Below, piece by piece: positions 1-9,022 of a stretch of DNA of 64,000 nt (position 1 is the stretch's first letter; each line of letters begins with the position of its first letter). The stretch comes from JBGPTF01 sp041490445. Its GTDB lineage: Bacteria; Acidobacteriota; Terriglobia; Acidiferrales; UBA7541. The translations under genes and the position numbers were made by a program. The stretch spans positions 101,233-165,232 of the forward strand of contig JBGPTF010000010.1 in NCBI GenBank assembly GCA_041490445.1, given 5' to 3'. The notes beneath the pieces are model-generated. The model ran no database searches, had not been told where the DNA came from, and worked only from the letters and a program-made list of their open reading frames with translations.

Positions 1-119
1 CGAATCCGGTAACGGCTATTGAATTCAATGAGTGAGTATTCAATCTGAAGCGGGTCCGTCTTTCGTCGCTTGGCCGTATAACGCATACGTTTAGAACTTG
101 GGAAAGGCGATTGTGGATG

Positions 120-340
120 GATGGTCGGCTACTCGGAAACTATCCCGGCACCTTGCGGTTCCTCCTCTGAGGTCGGCGCGGCGGCCATTTGGCCGCAGTC
201 GGCTGGTCGGAAGCCGGGGCCAGCGAGTCTGTGTGAGAACCGGTTCCGCTGTCCCGCAGCGGCTTCCCGACAAAAGGCGCCGGGACTCACAAAACGCGAA
301 AGCCGGGTTGGAGATGCGGCGGTGACGGCACGGCCGATGG
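120..340 (+). promoter_or_regulatory. Structured leader upstream of CDF gene (unclassified)
   Basis: The first 444 bases hold no convincing gene. The stretch shows RNA-like structure. A perfect 6-bp hairpin lies at 181-196 with an ATTT loop. An 11-bp long-range pairing joins 206-216 (GTCGGAAGCCG) with 260-271 (CGGCTTCCCGAC), with one bulged base. Parts resemble the core of a cobalamin aptamer (CGCTGTCCCGCAGCGG near 246), but the GCCACTG element and a good B12 box are missing. A TATAAT hexamer at 422-427 sits just before the downstream ATG without a good -35. A metal- or cofactor-sensing leader is possible; the class is unknown. Confidence 0.3.
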
Positions 341-444
341 TTCGGCTGCGCTCACCACAAGGCGCGTGTCCTGACGAACCCGGAAAGGCTTGGGGCGCGC
401 CGGGATGCGGCGATTGCAGCGTATAATCGGCCCCGGTTGCTCGG

Positions 445-1848
445 ATGGCACTCGACCAGGCCGCACGCGAAAAACGGTTCGCGGCGCTCAGCTCGGTGGG
501 CTCTGCGGTGGTACTGGTGTCTTTGAAGGTTTTCCTGTCCCTCGCCACCGGCAGCCTGGGAATTCTCTCCGAAGCGCTGCATTCCATTCTCGACTTCGTC
601 GCCGCTGTCATCACGTATCTTTCCGTGCGCGTCAGCGACAAGCCGGCCGACGCGGACCATACCTACGGCCACGGCAAGGTCGAGAATTTCTCGGCTTTCA
701 TCGAGACAGGGCTGCTCCTGCTGACGGCCCTCTACATCATCTGGGAAGCGTTCCGCCGGCTGCTCTTCCACGAAGTGCATTTGCACCCCAGCCTGATGGC
801 GATTCTGGTTCTCGGCGTGGCAATGGGGATCGACTACCTTCGTTCGCGCGCGCTTTCCCGGGTGGCGCGAAAATATCCGAGCGAAGCGCTCGAAGCCGAC
901 GCCCTGCATTTCTCGACCGACGTGTGGAGCACGTTCGTGGTGATCTTCGGGATCACGGCAGCCTGGCTCGGCGTAAAGTTTCACATCGAATGGCTTGCTT
1001 ACGCCGACGCGATCGCGGCGCTCGGCGTGGCGGGCGTGATTCTCTGGATCGGGGCGCAACTTGGCAAGCGCACGCTTGATGCGTTGCTCGACGTGGCGCC
1101 TCCGGGCCTGCAGGACAGCATCACCCGGGCCGTGGGCGGGCTCGAAGGCGTGCTCAGCACCGAGCGCGTCCGCGTTCGCCGCGCGGGGCAGCGATACTTT
1201 GTGGACGTCACCATCAGCGTGTCGCGCACGGCAAGCTTCGAGCAGGTCCACGCCACAAGCGACGCGGTCGAGGACCTCATCGGACAGATCGTTCCCGCCG
1301 ATGTCGTCGTGCACATGGAGCCGCGGGCGCGTTCCGGCGAGCATCTTTTCGAAACGATTCGCGCGATGGCGCAGCGCCGCGGGCTCTCCGTCCACGAACT
1401 TTCCGCGCACCAGGTGGATGGGCGGCTTTTCGTCGAGCTGCATCTGGAAGTGGACGAGCGATCCAGCCTGAGCGAAGCCCATGGGCTGGCCACGGAGCTG
1501 GAAAACGACATTCGCCGCGTGGCCGATGGCAACGCCCAGGTGAACACGCATATCGAACCGCTGGGCACGCACATCGCCGGCGCGCACGAGATCAAGGGGC
1601 TCTCGGCGTCCGTCCGCGATTTCATCAATACGCTGCCGTCGGAATACCACGAACTGGTGAATTGCCATGAAGTCCACGTGCGCAGCGTTAAGCACAAGAT
1701 TCTGGTCTCCTGCCACTGCGCGATGGACGGCACGCTGCCTATCACGGAAGTCCACGACGTCACCGCCGCTCTCGAAGACCGCGTAAAAGAACGCTTCCCG
1801 CAAATCTTCCGCGTCACCATCCACCCCGAGCCCGTCGAGGAGAGCTGA
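445..1848 (+). CDS. Cation diffusion facilitator (CDF) metal efflux transporter with extended C-terminus
   Basis: An inner-membrane protein of 467 aa that exports divalent metal (Zn, Co, Fe or Mn type) in exchange for protons. The TM2 motif H46xxxD50 (SEALHSILD) and the TM5 motif H155xxxD159 (ALHFSTD) form the family's transport site; the HD/HD set is typical of Zn-type CDFs. The conserved HTYGHGKVE loop is at about 72-80. Family members usually have one cytoplasmic domain of about 90 aa. Here about 250 residues follow the membrane part and look like three successive CDF C-terminal domains. The start is the ATG at 445. The gene converges with the GT39-type gene 9 bp downstream. Substrate is not decided by the sequence. 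Confidence 0.9.
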   Translation: MALDQAAREKRFAALSSVGSAVVLVSLKVFLSLATGSLGILSEALHSILDFVAAVITYLSVRVSDKPADADHTYGHGKVENFSAFIETGLLLLTALYIIWEAFRRLLFHEVHLHPSLMAILVLGVAMGIDYLRSRALSRVARKYPSEALEADALHFSTDVWSTFVVIFGITAAWLGVKFHIEWLAYADAIAALGVAGVILWIGAQLGKRTLDALLDVAPPGLQDSITRAVGGLEGVLSTERVRVRRAGQRYFVDVTISVSRTASFEQVHATSDAVEDLIGQIVPADVVVHMEPRARSGEHLFETIRAMAQRRGLSVHELSAHQVDGRLFVELHLEVDERSSLSEAHGLATELENDIRRVADGNAQVNTHIEPLGTHIAGAHEIKGLSASVRDFINTLPSEYHELVNCHEVHVRSVKHKILVSCHCAMDGTLPITEVHDVTAALEDRVKERFPQIFRVTIHPEPVEES

Positions 1849-1857
1849 CGCGGCTCG

Positions 1858-3273
1858 TTATTGCGGCAGCAGGGTCGCGCTTCGCCGCGTCCATACCTGC
1901 GCCGCGAGCGCGAGCAGCGCAGGGAAACATTCGAGCAGGTAACGCGGCTCGGGTGTTTCGATCTGCGAAAAGAAGGCCGTGCGAACGAGAAGGAAAACAA
2001 CGAGGAATGCCGTCGCCGGCTGCCGCCGGGCGATCCAGGCGCCCGCGATCGCCAGGCCCACATAGAGGCAATGCAAGAGACCCAGGCCCGCGGTCACGGA
2101 AAAATCCACCGGGTCGTCCTGCCACTGCTCGCGAAGCGGCCACAAGTGGCCGGAGTAAGGCAGCAGCTCGACGCGGGGGGTAAACCACATCGCGGCGGCC
2201 CGCAAGACCGGCACCGTCACATAGAGACGCAGCGGATGCCTCGCCGTCCGCTCGCGGGCGATTTCCGCGAAGCCGTCATCCACGCTTGCGGAGATCGTGG
2301 TCGTCTGGTTGTATCGCTGAAGCAGTTCCGCCACGCGCCTCTGCTCTTCGGGCGAATCGAACGCAGAGGGAGGCGCGTCCTCGGCGCGGATGATTTCGTC
2401 GTCGAGTTTCCAGGTTACTCGATAGAGGTCCCGCGTGCGCCACAGCCACGAACGCGTCCACGCGTAGAATCCGTGCGGCACGAATTCACCCCGCATATCG
2501 CCATAGCGCGGCGCGAGGAATTGCGCCTTGTGAAGCGTGCGCCAGTTGCGCGCGCCCCACGGCAGCAGCGCGAGGAACAGGCCCAGGGCCATCCACATCC
2601 CGGCGCGAGCGGCCGTCCGCCAGTGGACCGGCTTCCGGCATCTCCACAAGAGAACCAGCGCGACGGCCATGAGCAGCAAAGGCGTTTCCGGGCGGACCAG
2701 CGCGCCCAACCCGGCAGCGAATCCGCCGAGAAAACCGACTTCGTTCACCTTGAAAAAACTATCGTGTCCGGGAAGGTCCACCAGCGCTCCGGGAAACAAC
2801 AGAATCATGAGAGCCAGAGCCGTGAAGAAGACAGCCAGCACTTCCGAGAGCAATGTGGCCGTGTAATTCGCCGTAAACGGGCAAAGCGCCGCGAGCCAGA
2901 GCGCGGCGAGACCGACGCGGCGCCGATATTCTTCCGGAGCAACCCACGCCGCGAGCGCCGCGATCAGAAAGCAAGCCACAAGGTCAGTCGCAACCTGTGA
3001 CAGCATCACGGCGAACACGGAGCGGCCAAACATGGCGTACACCGAGGCAAGAAATGCGGGGTATCCGGGCGCCCGAAGGTCGGTCGGGACCAGCGCGCCG
3101 TTCACGTACAGGCCGTAAACGCCGTGGTCGAGCCAGTTGCGTGCGAGTTGCGTGTAGAGCGGCGAGTCGCCCGAGTCGGCGAAAGGGAATTTGCAGATAA
3201 ACAACAGCCGCAGGGTCATCCCCGTCAGTGCAGCGCCCAGGAGATGCACGCGCATCTTAGCAGGAGAGGTCAT
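1858..3273 (-). CDS. GT39-like polytopic membrane glycosyltransferase
   Basis: A 471-aa protein with many hydrophobic segments. The first periplasmic loop carries the acidic motif FADSGDSPLY (about 31-40), followed by RAPGYPAF (about 67-74). This is the pattern of the ArnT/PMT (GT39/GT-C) superfamily, whose members transfer a sugar from a polyprenyl-phosphate donor to lipid or protein on the outer face of the membrane. A soluble C-terminal half, as in larger PMTs, is absent, and the acceptor cannot be deduced. It is divergent from the large polysaccharide enzyme that starts 40 bp beyond its start, so the two may share a promoter region and a role in envelope polysaccharide. Confidence 0.75.
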   Translation of the reverse strand: MTSPAKMRVHLLGAALTGMTLRLLFICKFPFADSGDSPLYTQLARNWLDHGVYGLYVNGALVPTDLRAPGYPAFLASVYAMFGRSVFAVMLSQVATDLVACFLIAALAAWVAPEEYRRRVGLAALWLAALCPFTANYTATLLSEVLAVFFTALALMILLFPGALVDLPGHDSFFKVNEVGFLGGFAAGLGALVRPETPLLLMAVALVLLWRCRKPVHWRTAARAGMWMALGLFLALLPWGARNWRTLHKAQFLAPRYGDMRGEFVPHGFYAWTRSWLWRTRDLYRVTWKLDDEIIRAEDAPPSAFDSPEEQRRVAELLQRYNQTTTISASVDDGFAEIARERTARHPLRLYVTVPVLRAAAMWFTPRVELLPYSGHLWPLREQWQDDPVDFSVTAGLGLLHCLYVGLAIAGAWIARRQPATAFLVVFLLVRTAFFSQIETPEPRYLLECFPALLALAAQVWTRRSATLLPQ

Positions 3274-3312
3274 TGACAGGCCCTTGACGGGCGGCTAGCT
3301 TGGACTGGTCCG

Positions 3313-6300
3313 ATGACGGAACGCAAGCCCATATTCTATGATGAACAACGCCGCCGATGGCGGCGCACCCGCCGCGTCCTTGAGATTTCCGGCGGCCTTT
3401 TCACGCTGCTGATTGTCGTTTTTCTCGTCAACGTAATCCGTAATCCGAACCTGCCAGACCTCCTTCGCGTTGAAGTTCGTCCCGGCCTCCACGCCATTCG
3501 CTCGAAGCTCCCTCGGAAGCCCCCGGTGCTGCGCCCGGGCCGCCGGCACAAGGTCGCGGCGCTGGGCAACGTTCCGCAGAATTATGACCCGCTGCGCGCG
3601 GCGTTTTATGTGCCGTGGGATTCCACGAGCTTCGCGTCGCTCCAGGCACACTATCGCGACATTGACCTTTTGATCCCCGAAGCCCTGCACGCCGTCTCGC
3701 CGGATGGCCGCCTCGATGTCGAGCCTGATCCCAAGCTTTCCTCTTGGATCAAGAATTCCGGGATCGAGTTGCCGGTGATGTCGCTCGTCAACAACTATGA
3801 CGGGCGCAACTGGCGCATCCCGGAAATGGCGCAGATGCTCGCACGGCCCGATTCCCGCCAGCGTCTCGCGAGCGCTCTGGTGAACTATGCGCTCACCCAG
3901 CGGCAGCCCGGCATCGTTGTGGACTTCGAGGAAGTGCCCGATTCCAGCCAGGCGAATTTCCGCAAATTCGCGCTCGAGCTCGGCGCGGCGCTGCACGCCG
4001 CCGGCCTGAAAATGATGATCGCGCTGCCCGCGCGCGACAACGTCTACGATTACCATTTCTTTGCGCAACAGGCCGACGCCGTCATCCTGATGAACTACGA
4101 CCAGCACTGGCCGGCTTCGCCGCCCGGCCCCATCGTGGCGCAGGACTGGTATCTGCGCAATTTGCAGGACGCGCTCAAGCTGGTGCCGGCGGAAAAGTTG
4201 ATGATGGGCGTCGCGAACTACACCTACGATTGGCCCGTCCCGAAGCGTCGTTCGCCGCGCCAGCCGCCCCCGACGGCGCAATCGTTCAGTTTCCAGGAAG
4301 CCATCATCCACGCCGTGGAATCGGAAGCGACGGTCGAGTTCGATTCCGATTCTCTGAACCCGCATTATTCCTATGAGGACGAGAACAACGTCGTCCACAA
4401 CGTGTGGCTGCTCGACGGCGTCACCGCGTACAACCAGTTGCGCGCCGCCGAGCGCTTGGGCGTGCGCGGCACGGCGCTCTGGCGGCTGGGCACGGAGGAT
4501 CCTTCGCTGTGGTCGATTTGGGACGCCACTCACCCGAATGATTCGGCGCGCGCGAAGCTGCAGGATTGTCCGCCGGGTTACGATTTGATCCTCGAAGGCG
4601 ATGGCGACATCTGGCGAATCACCGCGACGCCGCAGAGCGGGCATCGCACCTTCGACTTCGACGCGTCTGCCGACACGTTTACGGATGAAACCTACCAGAG
4701 CTATCCGCTCTCCTGGCGCATCCAGCAGCTTGGCGCGGATCCGCACAAGATCGCGGTGACGTTTGACGACGGCCCCGACCCGGAGTGGACGCCGAAGATT
4801 CTGGACGTTTTGCAGGAAAAGCATGCGCCGGGCACCTTTTTCGTCACTGGTGTCGAGGCCGACCGCTCGCCGGGCATCCTACGCCGCGAATATACCGCCG
4901 GAGATGAAATCGGCAATCACACCTACACGCATCCGAATTTCGAGCAGATTTCTCGCGCCCAGCTTCAGATTGAGCTGAACCTCACGCAGCAGCTGCTCGA
5001 GAGCACGCTCGGCGTGAAGACGTTGCTCTTCCGCCCGCCCTACGGGATCGATCATCAGCCCGAAGCGGCGAGCGAGGTCACGGAGTTGCCGATTCCGCAG
5101 GGCATGGGTTATGTGATCGTCGGCGCGCGCGTGGACCCGGACGACTGGGGCGAGCCGGCGGGCGGTCCTCCTGCGCCGGCCGAGGTGCTGGTGCAGCGAA
5201 TTCTGGACCAGGTGAACGGAAAGGTTCCCGGGAACAAGGGCAACATCATCTTGATGCACGACGGCGGCGGAGACCGCAGCCACACCGTGGAAGCGCTGCC
5301 GGTCGTGATCGATAAGCTGCGGGCGGAAGGCTACGAATTCGTCACTGTCTCCAATCTGCTCGGCCAGACGCGGGCGCAGATGATGCCGCCGCTCGGGCCC
5401 GAGGAGCGCCTGTTCGCGCGGGCCGATGCGTTTATCTTTGACTTGTTTCATTATTTTCGCCTTGGGATCGCGATCATTTTTATCGCGGGAATTGCTCTGG
5501 TCAGCGGGCGCACGCTGATCATCGGCTTGCTGGCGCTCGCGGAAAAGCTGCGGGCCGCACCGGCGGACCACCCGGAATACCAGCCGCTGGTGAGCGTGCT
5601 CATCCCCGCCTACAACGAAGAGGCCGTGATCGTCGGCACGGTGGAGTCGGCGCTGGCGTCGTTGTATCCGAAGATCGAAGTGATCGTCGTGAACGACGGC
5701 TCGGTGGACCGTACCGGCGAGCTGATTCGCGAATCGTTCGCTGGCGATTCGCGCGTGCGGCTGCTCGAGCAATCCAACCGGGGCAAGCCGTTCGCGCTGA
5801 ACCGCGCCATGGGCGAGGCGCGCGGCGAAATCGCGGTGACGATCGATGCCGATACCTCGGTCGATCCGGATGCAATCACGAAGCTCGTCCGCCACTTTGC
5901 GAATCCTCGCGTTGCCGCGGTTGCCGGCAACGTCAAGGTTGGCAACCGCAATCGCTGGCTCACGCGCTGGCAGGCGCTCGAATACATCACCAGCCAGAAC
6001 CTCGAAAAGCGCGCGTTCGATCTGCTGAACTGCATCCCGGTAGTGCCCGGCGCGGTGGGCGCGTGGCGGGTCGATGCCGTGCGCGGGTGCGGCAGCTTTT
6101 CTTCCGACACGGTGGCGGAAGACACCGACCTCACTCTCACGCTGCGTCGGCAGGGCTGGAAGATTCTCTACGACGAGGATGCCATCGGCCACACCGAAGC
6201 ACCCGATTCCGTAGAGGCGCTGATTCGCCAGCGTTTCCGCTGGACGTTCGGCACCCTGCAAGCCGTCTGGAAACACCGCACTGCCGTCGGCCGGCCCCGC

Positions 6301-6711
6301 TACGGGACGCTGGGCTGGATCGCCGTACCGAATATTTTCCTATTTCAAATTCTTCTGCCGCTGGTCTCGCCGGTGATCGATCTAATGTTTCTCGCATCCA
6401 TCTTTTTCTGGGGACTGGCGCAGTTCCGCTTTACAAACATGCCGCAGGTCTGGACGAAAGAGGACGTGGAGCGCTCCCTGGTTTTCTTCGCCGTATTCAT
6501 GTTCATCGACGTGCTGACTTGCGTCATCGCCTTTGCGCTCGAGAAGCATGAAGACTGGAGCCTGCTCGCTCCCTTGCTCATCCAGCGTTTCTATTACCGG
6601 CAGATGATGTACGTCGTGCTCTTCCGCGCGCTCATGGGCGCGGTACAGGGCCGTGCGATCGGCTGGCGAGGTGTTGAGCCCGAGATATCTGCTCCCGTTG
6701 CCCCTGCCTGA
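3313..6711 (+). CDS. GH18-like / NodB deacetylase / GT2 synthase fusion protein
   Basis: A 1132-aa envelope polysaccharide enzyme with three modules. After an N-terminal TM helix (about 22-40) comes a GH18 chitinase-like domain (about 80-410) with the strand VVDFEEVPD near 204. A NodB polysaccharide deacetylase follows (about 475-690) with TFDDGPD (484), GNHTYTH (534), FRPPYG (573) and LMHDGG (647). After another TM helix comes a GT2 domain (about 755-1000) with VLIPAYNEE, IDADTS (844), EDTDL (936) and the processive motif QRFRW (973), then C-terminal TM helices. The order suits a synthase that polymerises an N-acetylhexosamine chain, extrudes it and modifies it outside, as PgaC and PgaB do as separate proteins. 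This role is inferred. Confidence 0.88.
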   Translation: MTERKPIFYDEQRRRWRRTRRVLEISGGLFTLLIVVFLVNVIRNPNLPDLLRVEVRPGLHAIRSKLPRKPPVLRPGRRHKVAALGNVPQNYDPLRAAFYVPWDSTSFASLQAHYRDIDLLIPEALHAVSPDGRLDVEPDPKLSSWIKNSGIELPVMSLVNNYDGRNWRIPEMAQMLARPDSRQRLASALVNYALTQRQPGIVVDFEEVPDSSQANFRKFALELGAALHAAGLKMMIALPARDNVYDYHFFAQQADAVILMNYDQHWPASPPGPIVAQDWYLRNLQDALKLVPAEKLMMGVANYTYDWPVPKRRSPRQPPPTAQSFSFQEAIIHAVESEATVEFDSDSLNPHYSYEDENNVVHNVWLLDGVTAYNQLRAAERLGVRGTALWRLGTEDPSLWSIWDATHPNDSARAKLQDCPPGYDLILEGDGDIWRITATPQSGHRTFDFDASADTFTDETYQSYPLSWRIQQLGADPHKIAVTFDDGPDPEWTPKILDVLQEKHAPGTFFVTGVEADRSPGILRREYTAGDEIGNHTYTHPNFEQISRAQLQIELNLTQQLLESTLGVKTLLFRPPYGIDHQPEAASEVTELPIPQGMGYVIVGARVDPDDWGEPAGGPPAPAEVLVQRILDQVNGKVPGNKGNIILMHDGGGDRSHTVEALPVVIDKLRAEGYEFVTVSNLLGQTRAQMMPPLGPEERLFARADAFIFDLFHYFRLGIAIIFIAGIALVSGRTLIIGLLALAEKLRAAPADHPEYQPLVSVLIPAYNEEAVIVGTVESALASLYPKIEVIVVNDGSVDRTGELIRESFAGDSRVRLLEQSNRGKPFALNRAMGEARGEIAVTIDADTSVDPDAITKLVRHFANPRVAAVAGNVKVGNRNRWLTRWQALEYITSQNLEKRAFDLLNCIPVVPGAVGAWRVDAVRGCGSFSSDTVAEDTDLTLTLRRQGWKILYDEDAIGHTEAPDSVEALIRQRFRWTFGTLQAVWKHRTAVGRPRYGTLGWIAVPNIFLFQILLPLVSPVIDLMFLASIFFWGLAQFRFTNMPQVWTKEDVERSLVFFAVFMFIDVLTCVIAFALEKHEDWSLLAPLLIQRFYYRQMMYVVLFRALMGAVQGRAIGWRGVEPEISAPVAPA

Positions 6712-6883
6712 TCAACGAGTCTGAGGTTTACCCCGGCCGGCAAGCGGATTCGTAACGCCATCCACGGCGCCGCCGCACATGCAGCACGCTCCCCCGGTGA
6801 CCCGGGGCTGCACCGCACCGTTCCGAGCCGATGGCGGATGGAAGGGGGCAACGAGCGCACCACGGAGCTCAGCCGTCGGCGCC

Positions 6884-7354
6884 TTACTGTTGAGGCTGCG
6901 GTGCCGCCGAGCGCGAAAGGTGCGCCGCGATCATTTGCCAGCCCTGCGGTTGCTTCGAAAAGACGATCGTGAACCGGAAGTCCATCGGCTGGTCTGCGTT
7001 TGCGGCGGCGATTCGGCCCATCACCACCCCCGCATTGCCAAACACGCGCGCGATGGATTCTTTGATGGAGGATTTCGGAAAGTGACGGTCGCCGGACTCC
7101 ATCGGAGGCACGATATCGTCCTTGCTGACGATCGTTCCTCCAAACGACGTGCCGATAAAATCGTCCGAAATCATCTTTTGGAGTGCGGCACGATCATTAG
7201 ATACCTCCGCATCCAGCCATTTCTGGACCATGCCCACAAGTTCGTCGCTTTCCTTTGCGCTTTGGGCCTTGGCGCCGGGCGCCAGCAAGCAGGCGCTCAG
7301 TGACAGGGAAGCCAACACGATTCCGAACTTCAGCAGCTGCCTTTTCATTGTCAT
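6884..7354 (-). CDS. NTF2/SnoaL-like secreted lipoprotein
   Basis: A 156-aa protein with a signal peptide ending in a lipobox (LSAC, Cys22), so probably lipid-anchored. The mature part has the DUF4440/SnoaL pattern: an early helix with VGMVQKWLDAEVSNDRAALQKM, then the fold of a small alpha/beta cone. No catalytic residues are evident. It stands alone between convergent and co-oriented small genes. Function unknown; these proteins range from isomerases to inert ligand-binding folds. Confidence 0.7.
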   Translation of the reverse strand: MTMKRQLLKFGIVLASLSLSACLLAPGAKAQSAKESDELVGMVQKWLDAEVSNDRAALQKMISDDFIGTSFGGTIVSKDDIVPPMESGDRHFPKSSIKESIARVFGNAGVVMGRIAAANADQPMDFRFTIVFSKQPQGWQMIAAHLSRSAAPQPQQ

Positions 7355-7466
7355 CCTCCAATCTGAAGCAAGATGTCAGTTCGATCCGGACGCGTTTCGG
7401 AATACTCCCATGTGAGAATCAGACACCGCGACGCAGGACTTTGTGTCGCTGGAAATTGAGAATGCC

Positions 7467-7757
7467 TCAACGCGCTGGCGAGTGGCCAACCGGTGGGCGC
7501 GGCCCCGGTGAAGGCCGGTCGCCCGATTCGGAATCCTCGGCCTCGACGCGCTGCTTCTGCTCCTCGACGTACTCGATGTGGTGGCTGGGATCGAACACCT
7601 TTTGCACCGCGCTCATCGCCGCGCCCATCGAGGAGGACCGCTGGGCTTCCTTTTCGAATTCTTCTTCCGTCATTCTTGCATAACGGCCGCCGGAATCGAG
7701 TTTGGTCAGGCCGTACAGCACGCCGAGAAGAACAGCGCCAACGAGGATGTACGTCAT
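7467..7757 (-). CDS. Small membrane-anchored hypothetical protein
   Basis: A 96-aa protein starting at the ATG at 7757 (MTYILVGAV). One N-terminal TM helix (residues 2-16) is followed by an acidic helical region (MTEEEFEKEAQ) and a Pro/Gly-rich tail. A longer reading frame reaches 8003 but runs antisense through panB, so the short start is preferred. No recognised family. Its ATG lies 130 bp from the divergent panB start. Confidence 0.5.
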   Translation of the reverse strand: MTYILVGAVLLGVLYGLTKLDSGGRYARMTEEEFEKEAQRSSSMGAAMSAVQKVFDPSHHIEYVEEQKQRVEAEDSESGDRPSPGPRPPVGHSPAR

Positions 7758-7887
7758 TCTCCGCAGTTTACCCGTTACGCTCCGGCCGCGCCAGCAGGAG
7801 CGGTGCTGGTGAATCCGCGGCCTTTTTGGTAGCATGTGAGCTGACAGGGCTGCATCCCGCCTCGCGGGAGCGGCACCGGAGGTACCC

Positions 7888-8781
7888 ATGAGCGTCGCGC
7901 CCCATGCGGGCAACGGGAAAGTCACCGTGCCCGACATCCTCAGCCGTAAGCTTCGTCCCGGATCCACCGAACCCACCGCCCTTCGCAAGATCACGTGTCT
8001 CACGGCCTATGACTTTCCGACGGCGCGCCTGCTCGACGCGGCGGGCGTGGACATTCTCCTGGTCGGTGATTCGCTCGGCATGGTCGTGCTCGGCTACGAA
8101 AACACCCTGCCGGTGACCATGGAAGACATGCTGCACCATGTTCGCGCGGTGCGACGTGGCGCGCAGCGCGCCCTCCTCGTCGCCGACATGCCCTACGGCA
8201 GTTTCCACGTCTCTCCGGAAAAAACTGTCGCGAACGCAATCCGCTTCGTCAAGGAGGCGGGCGCGGAGGCCGTGAAAATCGAGGGCGGTGAAAAGCGCAT
8301 CGAATTGATCGCCCGTCTCATCGAAGCCGAAATCCCCGTGATGGGCCACGTCGGCCTGACGCCGCAATCCGTCAACGCCCTGGGTGGTTTCAAAGTGCAG
8401 GGCAAATCGGAGGAGGCTGCCCGGCAGCTCTTGCGTGACGCTCGCGCCGTCGAAGCGGCCGGCGCGTTCTCGATCGTCCTCGAATCGGTCCCGCGCGAGC
8501 TTGCGATGCGCATCACCGAAGAACTGCACATTCCGACCATTGGCATCGGCGCAGGCCCGGAATGCGACGGCCAGGTTCTCGTCTTCCACGACCTCGTTGG
8601 TCTGACGTCCGGCAGCGTGCCAAAGTTCGCCCGGCGGTACGCCAATCTGTCGGAGACGATTTCGCGCGCCGTGGGTGAATTCTGCGACGATGTGCGCAGC
8701 GGCCGTTTCCCCTCCGACGCGGAGTCGTACCATCTGCCCGCCGAGCTGCGCGATCGTCTGCTCGAGCGGCTCCGGCGTTAG
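7888..8781 (+). CDS. panB: 3-methyl-2-oxobutanoate hydroxymethyltransferase
   Basis: Adds a hydroxymethyl group from methylene-THF to alpha-ketoisovalerate, giving ketopantoate, the first step of pantothenate and CoA synthesis. The 297-aa protein has the full set of family motifs: LVGDSLGMVVLGY (about 58-70) that binds Mg and substrate, VKIEGG (about 130), GHVGLTPQ (about 153), ESVPREL with the catalytic Glu (about 198) and IGIGAG. The ATG at 7888 follows GGAGGT at good spacing. panC lies downstream on the same strand, separated only by a DinB remnant. Confidence 0.95.
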   Translation: MSVAPHAGNGKVTVPDILSRKLRPGSTEPTALRKITCLTAYDFPTARLLDAAGVDILLVGDSLGMVVLGYENTLPVTMEDMLHHVRAVRRGAQRALLVADMPYGSFHVSPEKTVANAIRFVKEAGAEAVKIEGGEKRIELIARLIEAEIPVMGHVGLTPQSVNALGGFKVQGKSEEAARQLLRDARAVEAAGAFSIVLESVPRELAMRITEELHIPTIGIGAGPECDGQVLVFHDLVGLTSGSVPKFARRYANLSETISRAVGEFCDDVRSGRFPSDAESYHLPAELRDRLLERLRR

Positions 8782-8809
8782 CTGCCGAATCTTCACGGGA
8801 GGATTTTTC

Positions 8810-9004
8810 ATGCTTCCGGAACACGCCCGCCTTCTTTGCGACTACATCGCCTGGGCGAACCAGCGCACGCTCGAGTCCTGGGCGCCGCTGACCGGCGAAC
8901 AGTTCACACAAAATCTCAGATTGGTACGCCAGTTCGGATCGAAGGCCAATCCACTCGACCTGAGCGCCTTCTACCGCCCGCGCCTCGCGCAGGCAGCCTC
9001 CTGA
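8810..9004 (+). pseudogene. DinB-family remnant between panB and panC
   Basis: A 64-codon frame starting at the ATG at 8810 behind a good GGAGG site. Residues 4-32 (ARLLCDYIAWANQRTLE and on) match the first helix of DinB/YfiT-type four-helix metal enzymes, which are normally about 150-170 aa. The rest (from about residue 33) does not continue the fold, and no further helix or His ligand is found before panC. It is most likely a truncated gene. A short functional peptide is less likely. Confidence 0.5.
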
Positions 9005-9022
9005 CCGCCCCGCGACCCTCCC

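Noticed and set aside
1..60. tRNA 3' end at the window start (CGAATCCGG)
   Set aside because: Looks like part of a T-arm, but no acceptor stem or CCA follows.
120..340. Third cobalamin riboswitch before the CDF gene
   Set aside because: Some core-like blocks (CGCTGTCCCGCAGCGG) occur, but the GCCACTG and a proper B12 box are missing, so it is listed only as an unclassified structured leader.
352..1824. 490-codon minus-strand frame
   Set aside because: Antisense shadow of the CDF gene, no family residues.
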